Source: Ruania alba
GTDB lineage: Bacteria > Actinomycetota > Actinomycetes > Actinomycetales > Beutenbergiaceae
DNA: 64,000 nt
NCBI RefSeq assembly: GCF_900105765.1
Contig: NZ_FNTX01000001.1
Span: 2,142,387 to 2,206,386, forward strand
Direction of reading: 5' to 3'
The notes under the pieces were generated by a model, which was given only the letters and a program-made list of their open reading frames with translations, searched no databases and was not told where the DNA came from. A program made the position numbers and the translations under genes. Shown here piece by piece: positions 18,526 to 26,491 of this stretch; positions within the stretch are counted from its first letter, which is position 1, and every line of letters begins with the position of its first letter.

Positions 18526-20031
18526 TCAGGCCACGCTGATCCGCGGCATCGGCATCGGCTCCCGCCCCATCTCGGCCCAGACGAAGCGCAGCAGCAGGTC
18601 GGACTTGATGGCCGCATGGTCTGGGTCGTCCCACCGGTTGTGGAACTCGCCAGGATCGCGCTCAAGGTCGAACAGCTCGCCGTACTCGCGGCCGTGGTAG
18701 ACGGTGATCTTGTACCGGTCTTCGATGTAGGTGCGCAGGTTGACCGTGGTCGGCTCATGATGGAACTCGCACAACACGTGCTCACGTGCCGACTCCACTT
18801 CCCCCGACCAGACGGCCTTCTGGCTCACGCCGGTCATCTCGGCCGGCACGTCCTCACCGATCATGTCCAGCACAGTCGGCGCGTAGTCGACCAGGGACTG
18901 CAGTGCCGAGGTCTGGTGACCACATGCGATCCCCGGGCCGCGCGCCAGCAACGGGACCCGCAGCAGGTCCTCGTAGTGGAACGGCCGCTTCGCCTGGAGC
19001 CCGTGCTGGCCAAACAGGTGCCCGTGGTCGGTGCTGAACACCACGATCGTGTTCTCCGCCAGTCCGAGCCGGTCGAGCTCGTCCAAGATCTTGCCCACGT
19101 AGGCATCGAGCATGCTCACCATGCCGTAGTAGGTCGCGACCAGACGCCGTCGCTCAGCCTCGTCCCGCAGGTGGGACTCGAACCCGTGGATCCTGTGCCC
19201 GGTCTCCTCCCACTCACTAAAGTCCGGCTCCTGCGTGCGCACCAGCCCGAAGTGCGGGGCATTGCGCTCGTGCTCCCCCTCGATCCCATCCGGGATGGTG
19301 ATCTTGTCCGGGTCGTACATCCGGTCCCACGGCTCGGGCACCAAGTACGGCGGGTGCGGATCGAAGAAGCTCGACCACAGGAAGAACGGCTCACCGGCCC
19401 GCTGATAGTTCTGCAGCAGCGCGTTCGTACGCTCGGCGATCCAGGTGTTGTAGTGCAGCTCCTCGGGGATCGGCCACGTGTGCTGGACCTCGTGGGGCAT
19501 GGTCCCTGTAGGCGCTCGGAAGTACTGCTTCCAGTCGTCCCCGCACTTCTCGGTCAGCCAGACTCCGTAGTGCTGACCCACGTGCGACTCGGCCGTATGG
19601 TTCCGGGCGAGTTCGATGTGGTCGAAGCCGTAGTACGGGCCGTGGAAGTCACGCCAGTAGTCGAGGTCCTGCAGCAGCGGGTACGCCTCCTGGGACGGGT
19701 ACTCCTCCGTGCTCCGCAACGGCTGGAAGTGCGCCTTGCCGACCAACGCCGTCCGATAGCCCCGCTCGCTGAGGTGAGCGCCGATTGTGGGCTCGGACTC
19801 AGGCAGGCTCGTGCCCAACGTCCACGCGCCGTGCTCGCTCGGGTACTTGCCCGTGATCAGCGACGCTCGTGTGGGTGTGCACGTCGGGTTCGGGCAGTAC
19901 GTCCGCGAGAACGCTGCCCCCTCCTGAACCAACCGATCCAGATTCGGCGTGTGGATCTCGGAGTTGAACGCCCCGATCGTGTCCCAGTGTTGCTGATCGC
20001 TGGTAATCAGGAGCACGTTCGGACGGCTCAC
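18526..20031 (-). CDS. Type I sulfatase, cytoplasmic
   Basis: The 501-residue enzyme would hydrolyse a sulfate ester from a sugar. Asp12 in ITSDQQ is a calcium ligand, and Cys51 in the sequence CTPTRASL is the residue oxidised to formylglycine. The later metal segment reads FSTDHGHLFGQHG, and VGKAHF supplies the Lys. SFFDPHPPY adds a further active-site His. It lacks a signal peptide. I took the GTG at 20031, preceded by GAGGAG at seven bases; the ATG further upstream has no site. It heads the operon sulfatase, binding protein, sulfatase, with an operator copy 55 bases upstream of the start codon. A sulfatase-maturing enzyme is not seen in the window. Confidence 0.9.
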   Translation of the reverse strand: MSRPNVLLITSDQQHWDTIGAFNSEIHTPNLDRLVQEGAAFSRTYCPNPTCTPTRASLITGKYPSEHGAWTLGTSLPESEPTIGAHLSERGYRTALVGKAHFQPLRSTEEYPSQEAYPLLQDLDYWRDFHGPYYGFDHIELARNHTAESHVGQHYGVWLTEKCGDDWKQYFRAPTGTMPHEVQHTWPIPEELHYNTWIAERTNALLQNYQRAGEPFFLWSSFFDPHPPYLVPEPWDRMYDPDKITIPDGIEGEHERNAPHFGLVRTQEPDFSEWEETGHRIHGFESHLRDEAERRRLVATYYGMVSMLDAYVGKILDELDRLGLAENTIVVFSTDHGHLFGQHGLQAKRPFHYEDLLRVPLLARGPGIACGHQTSALQSLVDYAPTVLDMIGEDVPAEMTGVSQKAVWSGEVESAREHVLCEFHHEPTTVNLRTYIEDRYKITVYHGREYGELFDLERDPGEFHNRWDDPDHAAIKSDLLLRFVWAEMGREPMPMPRISVA

Positions 20032-20085
20032 AGTTCGACTCCTCGTTGTCGACCACATAACATCCAGCAAGTGTACGTGTTACCC

Positions 20086-20100
20086 AGTTACCAGACAAAT
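20086..20100. promoter_or_regulatory. Operator copy before the sulfatase operon
   Basis: AGTTACCAGACAAAT on the plus strand (ATTTGTCTGGTAACT on the other) matches the shared palindrome at 11 of 15 positions, including the central TTGTCTG half. It lies between the divergent sulfatase and pyridoxamine-oxidase-like genes. A possible -10 (CATATT) overlaps its right end on the minus strand. Confidence 0.6.
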
Positions 20101-20131
20101 ATGCGCCGGCGCTGTGTCCCACAATGTCCCT

Positions 20132-20677
20132 ATGGCCACCCAGTACCCCGAGATCACCGACCGCCTGCGTCGTTTCATCGAGGCTCAGCATCTGTACTTC
20201 GTCGGCACCGCAGCCCGCGACGGGCGGGTGAACGTCTCCCCCAAGGGCCTGGACTCGTTGCGGATCGTCTCCCCGACCCGGGTGGTGTGGCTGAACGGCA
20301 CGGGCAGTGGCAACGAGACCGCGGCTCACCTGCTGGACACCCCGCGGATGACGGTGATGTTCTGTTCCTTCGAGCGAGCGCCGATGATCCTGAGGCTGTA
20401 CGGCACCGCCCGCGCCGTGCACGAACCGGACGCCGAATGGGACGAGCTCTACGGCCTCTTCCCGCCGATGCGCGGAGCCCGGAACATCTTCGTGCTCGAC
20501 ATCGACCTGGTGCAGACCTCCTGCGGGTACGGGGTGCCCTTCTACGAGTTCGAGAGTGAACGGCCATTGATGGACTCCTGGGCCGCGAAGAAGGGCGAGG
20601 ACGGCCTGGTCGAGTACCAGCAGACCAAGAACCGGGCCAGCATCGACGGCTTCCCTACGGGGCTACCTCCGGCCTGA
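20132..20677 (+). CDS. Pyridoxamine 5'-phosphate oxidase-like flavin or heme-binding protein
   Basis: The 181-residue product has the split-barrel fold pattern of the PNPOx-like superfamily: ITDRLRRFIEAQHLYFVGTA, then DGRVNVSPKGLDSLRI, VVWLNGTGSGNETAAHL and FERAPMILRLYGTARA. Members bind FMN, F420 or heme and include many general reductases. No catalytic function can be assigned. The ATG at 20132 has no ribosome binding site, so the message may be leaderless; an upstream in-frame GTG (20114) is an alternative. It is divergent from the sulfatase operon and 36 bases before the next sulfatase gene; whether it belongs to the glycan pathway is unclear. Confidence 0.78.
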   Translation: MATQYPEITDRLRRFIEAQHLYFVGTAARDGRVNVSPKGLDSLRIVSPTRVVWLNGTGSGNETAAHLLDTPRMTVMFCSFERAPMILRLYGTARAVHEPDAEWDELYGLFPPMRGARNIFVLDIDLVQTSCGYGVPFYEFESERPLMDSWAAKKGEDGLVEYQQTKNRASIDGFPTGLPPA

Positions 20678-20713
20678 CCGGAGCACCGGACGCCGTCGGG
20701 CACCATAGGGTTC

Positions 20714-22123
20714 ATGGTCACCGATGCCCGTTCACCCGAATCCCCTGCCCCACCGAACATCGTGCTCGTGCTCGTCGACGATCTGGGCTGGGCGGATCTG
20801 GACTGCTACGGCAGCAGTTTCTACGAGACTCCGGTCCTGGACCGTCTCGCCACCCAGGGCGTGCGGTTCACCGACGCCTACGCGGCCGCACCGGTGTGCT
20901 CGCCCACCCGGGCGAGCCTGCTCTCGGGCAAGTACCCCGCACGCGTGGGTGTCACCCAGTACATCGGAGGCCACGCCGTCGGGAAACTCCAGGACGTGCC
21001 CTACTTCGCCTGCCTACCCACCAGCGAATACTCCCTGCCCCGCGCCCTACGCGACGGCGGCTACCAGACCTGGAACGTGGGCAAATGGCACCTCGGCTCC
21101 ACTCCGCACACCCTCCCCGAGGCGCACGGCTTCGACATCAATATCGGCGGCACCGGCAAGGGACAACCACCCCAGGGCTACTTCTCCCCCTACGGGCTGC
21201 ACACCTTGCCCGACGGACCAGACGGGGAATACCTCACCGACCGACTCACCGACGAAGCCATCGGCCTGATCGAAGGCGCCGGAGACCGCCCCTACTTCCT
21301 GCACCTGGCCCACTACGCCGTCCACACTCCGATCCAGGCACCGGCCGAGCTGGTGGCCAAGTACCAGGCCAAGGCCGCCCGGCTCGGCCTGGACAGGTGC
21401 GAAACCTTCGCCGACGGCGAGCAGCACCCCGCCTGGCACAAGCAGCCCGAACGCGTGCGCCGCCGGCTCCTGCAGTCCGACCCCACCTACGCCGCGATGG
21501 TGGAGAACCTCGACACCAACATCGGCCGCCTCCTGGCCGCGGTCGAGGGCACCAACACGATCGTCATCTTCACCTCCGACAACGGCGGCCTCGCCACCGC
21601 AGAAGGCTCACCCACCTGCAACGCACCCCTGGCCGAAGGCAAGGGATGGACCTACGACGGCGGCCTACGCGTGCCGCTCCTGGTGCACTGGCCCGAGGTG
21701 GTCACCCCGGGCGTCACCACCGAGCCGACCACCACCCCCGACCTCTACCCCACCCTCCTCGAAGCAGCCGGCCTCCCCGCCCACCCGGAACAACACACCG
21801 ACGGCGTATCCATCCTGCCCCTGCTGCGCGGCGAACCCTTCGAACGCGGACCCATCCACTGGCACTACCCGCACTACGCCAACCAAGGCGGAACACCCTC
21901 GGCCGCCGTCCGCGAAGGCCCCTGGAAACTCGTGGAGTTCTTCGAAGACGACCGGGTCGAGCTCTACAACCTGGACTCCGACATCAGTGAGCGGCACGAC
22001 CTCGCCCACCTGCCCGAACACGCGGCACTACGCGACCGCCTCCGCACCCAGGTACACCACATGCGCGAGGACATGGGCGCCCTGGTGCCGGCACCAAACC
22101 CTCGTGCGCGGGTCGATGCGTAG
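20714..22123 (+). CDS. Type I sulfatase (arylsulfatase A-like)
   Basis: This 469-residue sulfatase has the pattern of the arylsulfatase A/N-acetylgalactosamine-sulfatase branch. Asp22-Asp23 in VDDLGWAD bind calcium, Cys62 in CSPTRASLLSGKYP is the formylglycine site, WNVGKWHLG supplies Lys and His, and FTSDNGG is the late metal motif. The C-terminus (GPWKLVEFFEDD and the LYNLDSD block) is typical. It has no signal peptide. Codon use in the second half is strongly C-ended. It follows the PNPOx-like gene by 36 bases. It would desulfate imported sugars alongside the enzymes encoded at 18.5 and 28.4 kb. Confidence 0.9.
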   Translation: MVTDARSPESPAPPNIVLVLVDDLGWADLDCYGSSFYETPVLDRLATQGVRFTDAYAAAPVCSPTRASLLSGKYPARVGVTQYIGGHAVGKLQDVPYFACLPTSEYSLPRALRDGGYQTWNVGKWHLGSTPHTLPEAHGFDINIGGTGKGQPPQGYFSPYGLHTLPDGPDGEYLTDRLTDEAIGLIEGAGDRPYFLHLAHYAVHTPIQAPAELVAKYQAKAARLGLDRCETFADGEQHPAWHKQPERVRRRLLQSDPTYAAMVENLDTNIGRLLAAVEGTNTIVIFTSDNGGLATAEGSPTCNAPLAEGKGWTYDGGLRVPLLVHWPEVVTPGVTTEPTTTPDLYPTLLEAAGLPAHPEQHTDGVSILPLLRGEPFERGPIHWHYPHYANQGGTPSAAVREGPWKLVEFFEDDRVELYNLDSDISERHDLAHLPEHAALRDRLRTQVHHMREDMGALVPAPNPRARVDA

Positions 22124-22366
22124 CGCGATGACGAACGTCCGGACAAAACGTTCGCACGATCACAGCGGCTGCGCGTAGCCTCGTACCGCCGCCGGGAAAC
22201 ACCCCGTGCGGAACGAAGAGAGGATTCGATGGGACGCCGAACGTCGGGAGCCGAGGTGGCCGCCATGGCCTGCTCCAGGCTGGCCCGTCCCCGCGCCCAC
22301 CGCTGAGATCGATCCGGCGGTGACGGCGCGGCGCTGAGCCATGCCCACCGACTGGAGAAGACCCTC

Positions 22367-22864
22367 ATGAATCCCCTGACCGAGAAGAAGATTCGTCGCG
22401 CCTTCGTCAACGCCACCCGCGGCGAGGCCAATCGCGCCGTACTCCCCGACCTCGACGCCGTCCGCTGGGACCGCCTGGAATACCTGGGCTGGCGCGACCC
22501 GAAGGCGCCACTCAATGCCTACGTCGTCCTCGAGCTGGACGAGGCTCCGACCGCCCTGCTGCTGCGCGCGCCCGAACCGGGCGGCCGCCGTCGGAAGGCG
22601 ATGTGCGCCTGGTGCGAGGACATCGTGGCCGTGGACGACGTGAGCCTCTACGTGGCCCCTCGCGCGGGCGCAGCCGGGCGCCGCGGCGACACCATCGGGA
22701 CCCTCGTGTGCACCGATTTTGCCTGCTCGAAGAACGTCCGACGGCGTCCCACCCGTACCGAGGCGAGTACCGACGCCGATCGGGAACGGTTCGTCGCGAA
22801 CCGGGTGGCGGGCCTGCGGGAGCGGTCGGTGCGGTTCGCGGCCGAGGTGTGCCGCACGCGGTGA
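22367..22864 (+). CDS. FBP domain (treble-clef) protein, EF-G-binding type
   Basis: The 165-residue protein has the layout of the actinobacterial FBP/treble-clef family: an N-terminal helical EKKIRRAFVNATRGE region, a DRLEYLGWRDPKAP segment, then a zinc knuckle made by CAWC at about residue 80 and CxxxxC (CTDFAC) at about 120. Relatives bind elongation factor G on the ribosome, some giving fusidic acid protection. GGAGAAG precedes the ATG. The gene stands alone and ends 17 bases from the convergent regulator gene; it has no obvious link to sugar use. The 240 bases before it hold a 7-bp inverted repeat (CGAACGT/ACGTTCG, 22132-22154) after the sulfatase gene and otherwise nothing I recognise. 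Confidence 0.75.
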   Translation: MNPLTEKKIRRAFVNATRGEANRAVLPDLDAVRWDRLEYLGWRDPKAPLNAYVVLELDEAPTALLLRAPEPGGRRRKAMCAWCEDIVAVDDVSLYVAPRAGAAGRRGDTIGTLVCTDFACSKNVRRRPTRTEASTDADRERFVANRVAGLRERSVRFAAEVCRTR

Positions 22865-22881
22865 CGCATCGCCGCAAACTG

Positions 22882-24762
22882 TCACGGCGCCGACTCCCGT
22901 ACCGCCAGCGTGTACGGCGCGGTGACCTGGACAGGGGCGCGCGTTCGGGTCGCGCGCTGACGTTCGTCGATCAGTTCGAGCGCGCGTCGCGCGATGTGGG
23001 CCATGTCGGGGGCGATCGAAGTGATGCTCGGGGTGGAGTAGGCAGCGTCCTCGGAGTCGTCGAATCCCACGATCGCCACATCGCTGGGAACGTGCACACC
23101 GTGGGTGAGCAGGGCGCGAGCAGCGCCGAGAGCGAGCTCGTCGTTGAAGCCGACGATCGCGTCGAACGGCACGCCACGATCCAGGAAGTCGAGCATGGCC
23201 CGCTCCCCCGCGTCCCGATGCCACGGCCCCGCCGGGACGAGGAGGCGATTGTCCAGCTGCAGACCGTATGAGGCCGCCGCCGCTCGGCAGCCTCGCACTC
23301 TCGCCGCCGAGACCGGGCTGCTGCCAAGCCCGAGGAGCACCACCTGCCGGCGACCAGCGGCGAGCAGGTGCTCCATCGCCGTCCGTGCGGCGTCAGCATT
23401 ACTGATGGTGATGTGGTCCACGGACGCTCCGCTGACGTTCTCCCCGAGCAGCACGAACGCACCGCTCGCGGAGAGCTCGGGCAGGTCGCCTTCGCTCATC
23501 CCCTGCGCCACCATGATCACGCCGTCAGCCAGCCCGCGGGCTGCCGCCACGATCTCCAGCTCGCGCTCTCGCCGCCCACGCGTCATCTGCACGAGGATGT
23601 TCACGTCACGCTCTGCGCCGGCATCGATGAGCTGTTCGGCGAGCTCGGCGAAGTAGTTCACGCGAAACTCCGGCACGGCCAGCACCACCTGCCCGCGACG
23701 GCCGGTCCGCAGCTGCCGTGCTGCGGTGTTGACCTGGTAGCCGAGCCGGTCGATCGCGGCCTCCACCCGTCCCCGCGTCTGAGACTCCACCTTCTTCGCG
23801 CCGGTCAGGACGTTCGAGACCGTCTTGATCGACACCCCTGCGTCCGCTGCCACCTCGCGCATCGTCACGCGAGGTGTCACCTGGGCCGATTCAGAAGATG
23901 TTGGACGCCGAGAGGTGCTTCCCAGCACAGTCGGTGCCGTGGAGAGCTCCAACCGGGGGCCACCGCACTGACCGTGTAGCGCCGCCAGCACCCGCACCAT
24001 CGCCTGCCACTGGCCCACGCTGTGGCAGCGGTACACACCCAGCGCGGCCACCCCGGGAGTCACGAGCAGTTCGCAGTCATCGTGCCCGCGCAGGAACGCG
24101 TGCAACAACTCCGGGTCCCTCGCACCATGGGCAGCTGACTCAAGCAGCTCAGGCAACGCAGCCACCGGATCCGCACGCCCGCTCTCCACGTCCGCAGGTC
24201 CGAGCCCCTGGTCGCCAGGACCTCGCCGCGCCGGCACGCTCCGTCGCTCGTTCCGACTCCGGAATGCCGCCACGCCGAACGGCCCGGCCGCGTGGATCCC
24301 CACCAGTTCAACCTTCGCGGCGTGGATCGGCGGTGCCGATCCCAGCCGCACGGCACCGCCGTCCACGGGTGTGAACCCGTGCGCGCGCCACGCTCGTGAC
24401 ACGGTCGCCGGACTGACGTCCAGGTGCGCAGCGAGGGAACGTGAGCTCCAGCGCTTGCCGTGCGGCGCGGGCACGAGCGCCGGCTGCACGGCGGCCCACG
24501 GATCGATCACTGCAGGGCGCCCGGAGCGGTCCCGATCATCCAGCCCGGCCAGGCCGGACTCCTCGTATCGCCGACGCCACGTCACCACACTCTGTCGCGA
24601 GACGGCCAGGCGCTGCGCGATCTCGGTGTGCGAACAACCCTCCGCGGCAAGCAGGACAGCGCGGGCACGCAGCGCCTGTGCGGTCCGCCCGCTCTCGGCC
24701 AGCTCCCGCACCCGGTCATGCTCCCCTGGTCTGATGACCAGGGTCGACGCTCGGGTCACCAC
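22882..24762 (-). CDS. LacI-type repressor fused to an IS630-transposase-like DNA-binding region
   Basis: The 626-residue product has two parts. Residues 1-165 look like the N-terminus of IS630-family transposases, with two helix-turn-helix units (CSHTEIAQRLAVSRQSV at 43-59 and SSRSLAAHLDVSPATVSRAW near 106-125) and the linking RSGRP block. The DDE catalytic domain is absent, and 165-299 is unassigned. From residue 301 a complete LacI protein follows: HTH (REVAADAGVSIKTVSNVL), hinge NTAARQLRTGR and a periplasmic-binding-protein-like sensor ending at TLAVRESAP. AGGAGG directly before the tandem GTG codons at 24762/24759 shows that translation starts at the transposase-like end. It is divergent from the sugar ABC operon and probably controls it. 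Confidence 0.8.
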   Translation of the reverse strand: MVTRASTLVIRPGEHDRVRELAESGRTAQALRARAVLLAAEGCSHTEIAQRLAVSRQSVVTWRRRYEESGLAGLDDRDRSGRPAVIDPWAAVQPALVPAPHGKRWSSRSLAAHLDVSPATVSRAWRAHGFTPVDGGAVRLGSAPPIHAAKVELVGIHAAGPFGVAAFRSRNERRSVPARRGPGDQGLGPADVESGRADPVAALPELLESAAHGARDPELLHAFLRGHDDCELLVTPGVAALGVYRCHSVGQWQAMVRVLAALHGQCGGPRLELSTAPTVLGSTSRRPTSSESAQVTPRVTMREVAADAGVSIKTVSNVLTGAKKVESQTRGRVEAAIDRLGYQVNTAARQLRTGRRGQVVLAVPEFRVNYFAELAEQLIDAGAERDVNILVQMTRGRRERELEIVAAARGLADGVIMVAQGMSEGDLPELSASGAFVLLGENVSGASVDHITISNADAARTAMEHLLAAGRRQVVLLGLGSSPVSAARVRGCRAAAASYGLQLDNRLLVPAGPWHRDAGERAMLDFLDRGVPFDAIVGFNDELALGAARALLTHGVHVPSDVAIVGFDDSEDAAYSTPSITSIAPDMAHIARRALELIDERQRATRTRAPVQVTAPYTLAVRESAP

Positions 24763-24870
24763 AGCCCTCCTGTCGTCCAGCCATTACTGACACAGTTCAT
24801 CCTGGATCAGGCTAGCAAGCGGCACAATCGAAGCCGCTCCATCACGCCACACAGGACGCGTCGATGATCC

Positions 24871-24882
24871 ACAATCGATAGT
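24871..24882. promoter_or_regulatory. Candidate LacI-type operator
   Basis: ACAATCGATAGT is a 12-bp near-palindrome with the central CG typical of LacI-family sites, between the divergent regulator and sugar-importer genes. A direct repeat GTTCCACT (24881-24888 and 24892-24899) follows at once. No other copy was found, so the assignment rests on position and shape. The remaining part of the 240-bp gap shows no clear promoter. Confidence 0.35.
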
Positions 24883-25002
24883 TCCACTGCAGTTCCACTC
24901 GATACGGCAGACCCTCACAGCACCCAGTCAGCACCGTTGACCACTCATCTCGGCATGACTACCGTCCACCGGTACAACGATGTACCCATCGAAGGAGATT
25001 CC

Positions 25003-26490
25003 ATGATCACCCCGAGCCGACGCACCGTCCTCGGTGCTTCCGCCGCTGCTGCGCTGGCTGCGGCCCTGGCCGGTTGCAGCCGCTCCTCCACCTCTGACAC
25101 CAGTGAATCCGGCACTGCCGGCGGATCCGAGTCCGGCGGTACCAGCGGGCCGCTGCAATGGTGGGACCACTTCCAGCCGCTCGAGGGCGCCATGCAGGGA
25201 GTATTCGACACCTGGGCCGATGCTGGTGGCGGCGAGGTGGAACGCACGGTCTACAACCCGAACGAAATGGGGCAGGCGCTCCAGCTCGCGCTCGGCAGCG
25301 ACCAGATGCCCGCCGTGTTCAGCAACTTGACCGGGATCCCACCGAACGCGCTCGTGGACCAGGAGCTGATCACACCGGTCACACTGGACGCCGATGCCCA
25401 AGCCGCGACCGACGGACGACTGTTCGAGGGCGTCCACACCTTCGGCGGCGAGGTATACGCGGTGCCGATCTTCACCCACCAGCAGCACTCGAGCCTGAGC
25501 TGGTTCGACGCTGATGCCTATGAGGCGGCCGGTGGTGACCCGCAGGCGACAGGTGTGTCCTGGGACGACTTCCGTGCGGTGTGCCGGGCGATCACCGACT
25601 CCGGCCAACCCGCCTGGGTCGGCACTCTCGCCTTCACCGGTCGGCTCGAGGAGCAGCTCGTCGACCTCGCGCAGGGCGCGGGTGCGAACCTGGCGTTCAA
25701 CACCGCAGGGGTGGGTGCCGCGGAAGTCACCGACGCTGCGACCGGTGAGTACCTCTACCACGGCGATGGGTTCCTCGACGCACTCGAGTTTCTCAAGTCG
25801 CTGATCACCGACGGTGTGATGCTGCCGGCCTCCACATCGTTGGACGCACTCGAGGCCCGCGCCCGCTGGGCGGCCGGGGAGGCCGCGATCTTCTTCGACG
25901 GCCCCTGGAACGCCGGCGTGCTTGCTGGTCAGTTCCCGGAATTCCTCCCCCACGTGGCGGTGACCAATCTGCCCACGCCCGACGGCGCCGGCGTCACTGC
26001 CCGCGGACCCTCAGCAGGTCAGTTCTGGCAGTCCGCTGCCTCGGGGCGCCCCGAGGACGTCAGTGCACTATTCTCCCTACTCGCTCAGCCGGACTTCGCG
26101 CAGGCCCTGGCGTTGAACATGGACCAGCCGCCCGCAGACCTGTCCGTCGTCGCCGAGGCCGACGTGGACCCGGTCTACACCCGCGCGATCGAGATCTTCT
26201 CCCAGCAGTGCCACCTCGCCCCTAGCCCGGCCGTGCGCAATCCAGGCGTCGGCGCGGTGATCGCCCAGATGGAGGAGGTGCGCCCCACCCTCGGCGAGAT
26301 CGTTCAGGGCTACCTCGGTGGCGATATCGACAACGCGCGCGACGCGCTGAGCACCTTCAGCGACTCCCTCACGGCCGAGCGCGACCGTGCGCTGGACGTC
26401 GTGACCGGCGAGGGTGTCGAGGTCTCCCTCGACGACTGGGTGTTCGCCGACTACCAGCTCGGCACCGACTTCACCCCGGAGCAGTACTGA
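25003..26490 (+). CDS. Sugar ABC transporter substrate-binding lipoprotein
   Basis: The 495-residue protein begins with a twin-arginine stretch PSRRTVLG, a hydrophobic core and the lipobox LAGC, with Cys25 as the lipid anchor. A Ser/Thr/Gly-rich tether follows. The mature part has the family 1 sugar-binding pattern (LQWWDHFQ, MPAVFSNLTG, WDDFRAVCRAI, AIFFDGPWNAGVL, SAGQFWQSAA). GAAGGAG precedes the ATG. It is the first gene of an importer operon whose last gene is a sulfatase, so a sulfated mono- or disaccharide is a reasonable ligand; that is inference. Confidence 0.9.
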   Translation: MITPSRRTVLGASAAAALAAALAGCSRSSTSDTSESGTAGGSESGGTSGPLQWWDHFQPLEGAMQGVFDTWADAGGGEVERTVYNPNEMGQALQLALGSDQMPAVFSNLTGIPPNALVDQELITPVTLDADAQAATDGRLFEGVHTFGGEVYAVPIFTHQQHSSLSWFDADAYEAAGGDPQATGVSWDDFRAVCRAITDSGQPAWVGTLAFTGRLEEQLVDLAQGAGANLAFNTAGVGAAEVTDAATGEYLYHGDGFLDALEFLKSLITDGVMLPASTSLDALEARARWAAGEAAIFFDGPWNAGVLAGQFPEFLPHVAVTNLPTPDGAGVTARGPSAGQFWQSAASGRPEDVSALFSLLAQPDFAQALALNMDQPPADLSVVAEADVDPVYTRAIEIFSQQCHLAPSPAVRNPGVGAVIAQMEEVRPTLGEIVQGYLGGDIDNARDALSTFSDSLTAERDRALDVVTGEGVEVSLDDWVFADYQLGTDFTPEQY

Positions 26491-26491
26491 C

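Noticed and set aside
18469-20559. Open frame of nearly 700 codons on the plus strand
   Set aside because: It lies opposite the sulfatase gene and runs into the PNPOx-like gene in another frame. It has Arg/Leu/Val-rich composition typical of antisense frames in high-GC DNA and no domain motif.
22132-22154. CGAACGT/ACGTTCG inverted repeat resembling an SOS box
   Set aside because: The LexA site in actinobacteria has a four-base gap between CGAAC and GTTCG; here it is thirteen, and the neighbouring gene is not an SOS gene.
22882-24762. An intact IS630 insertion sequence
   Set aside because: No DDE domain, terminal inverted repeats or TA duplication can be seen; the transposase-like part is joined in frame to a regulator.
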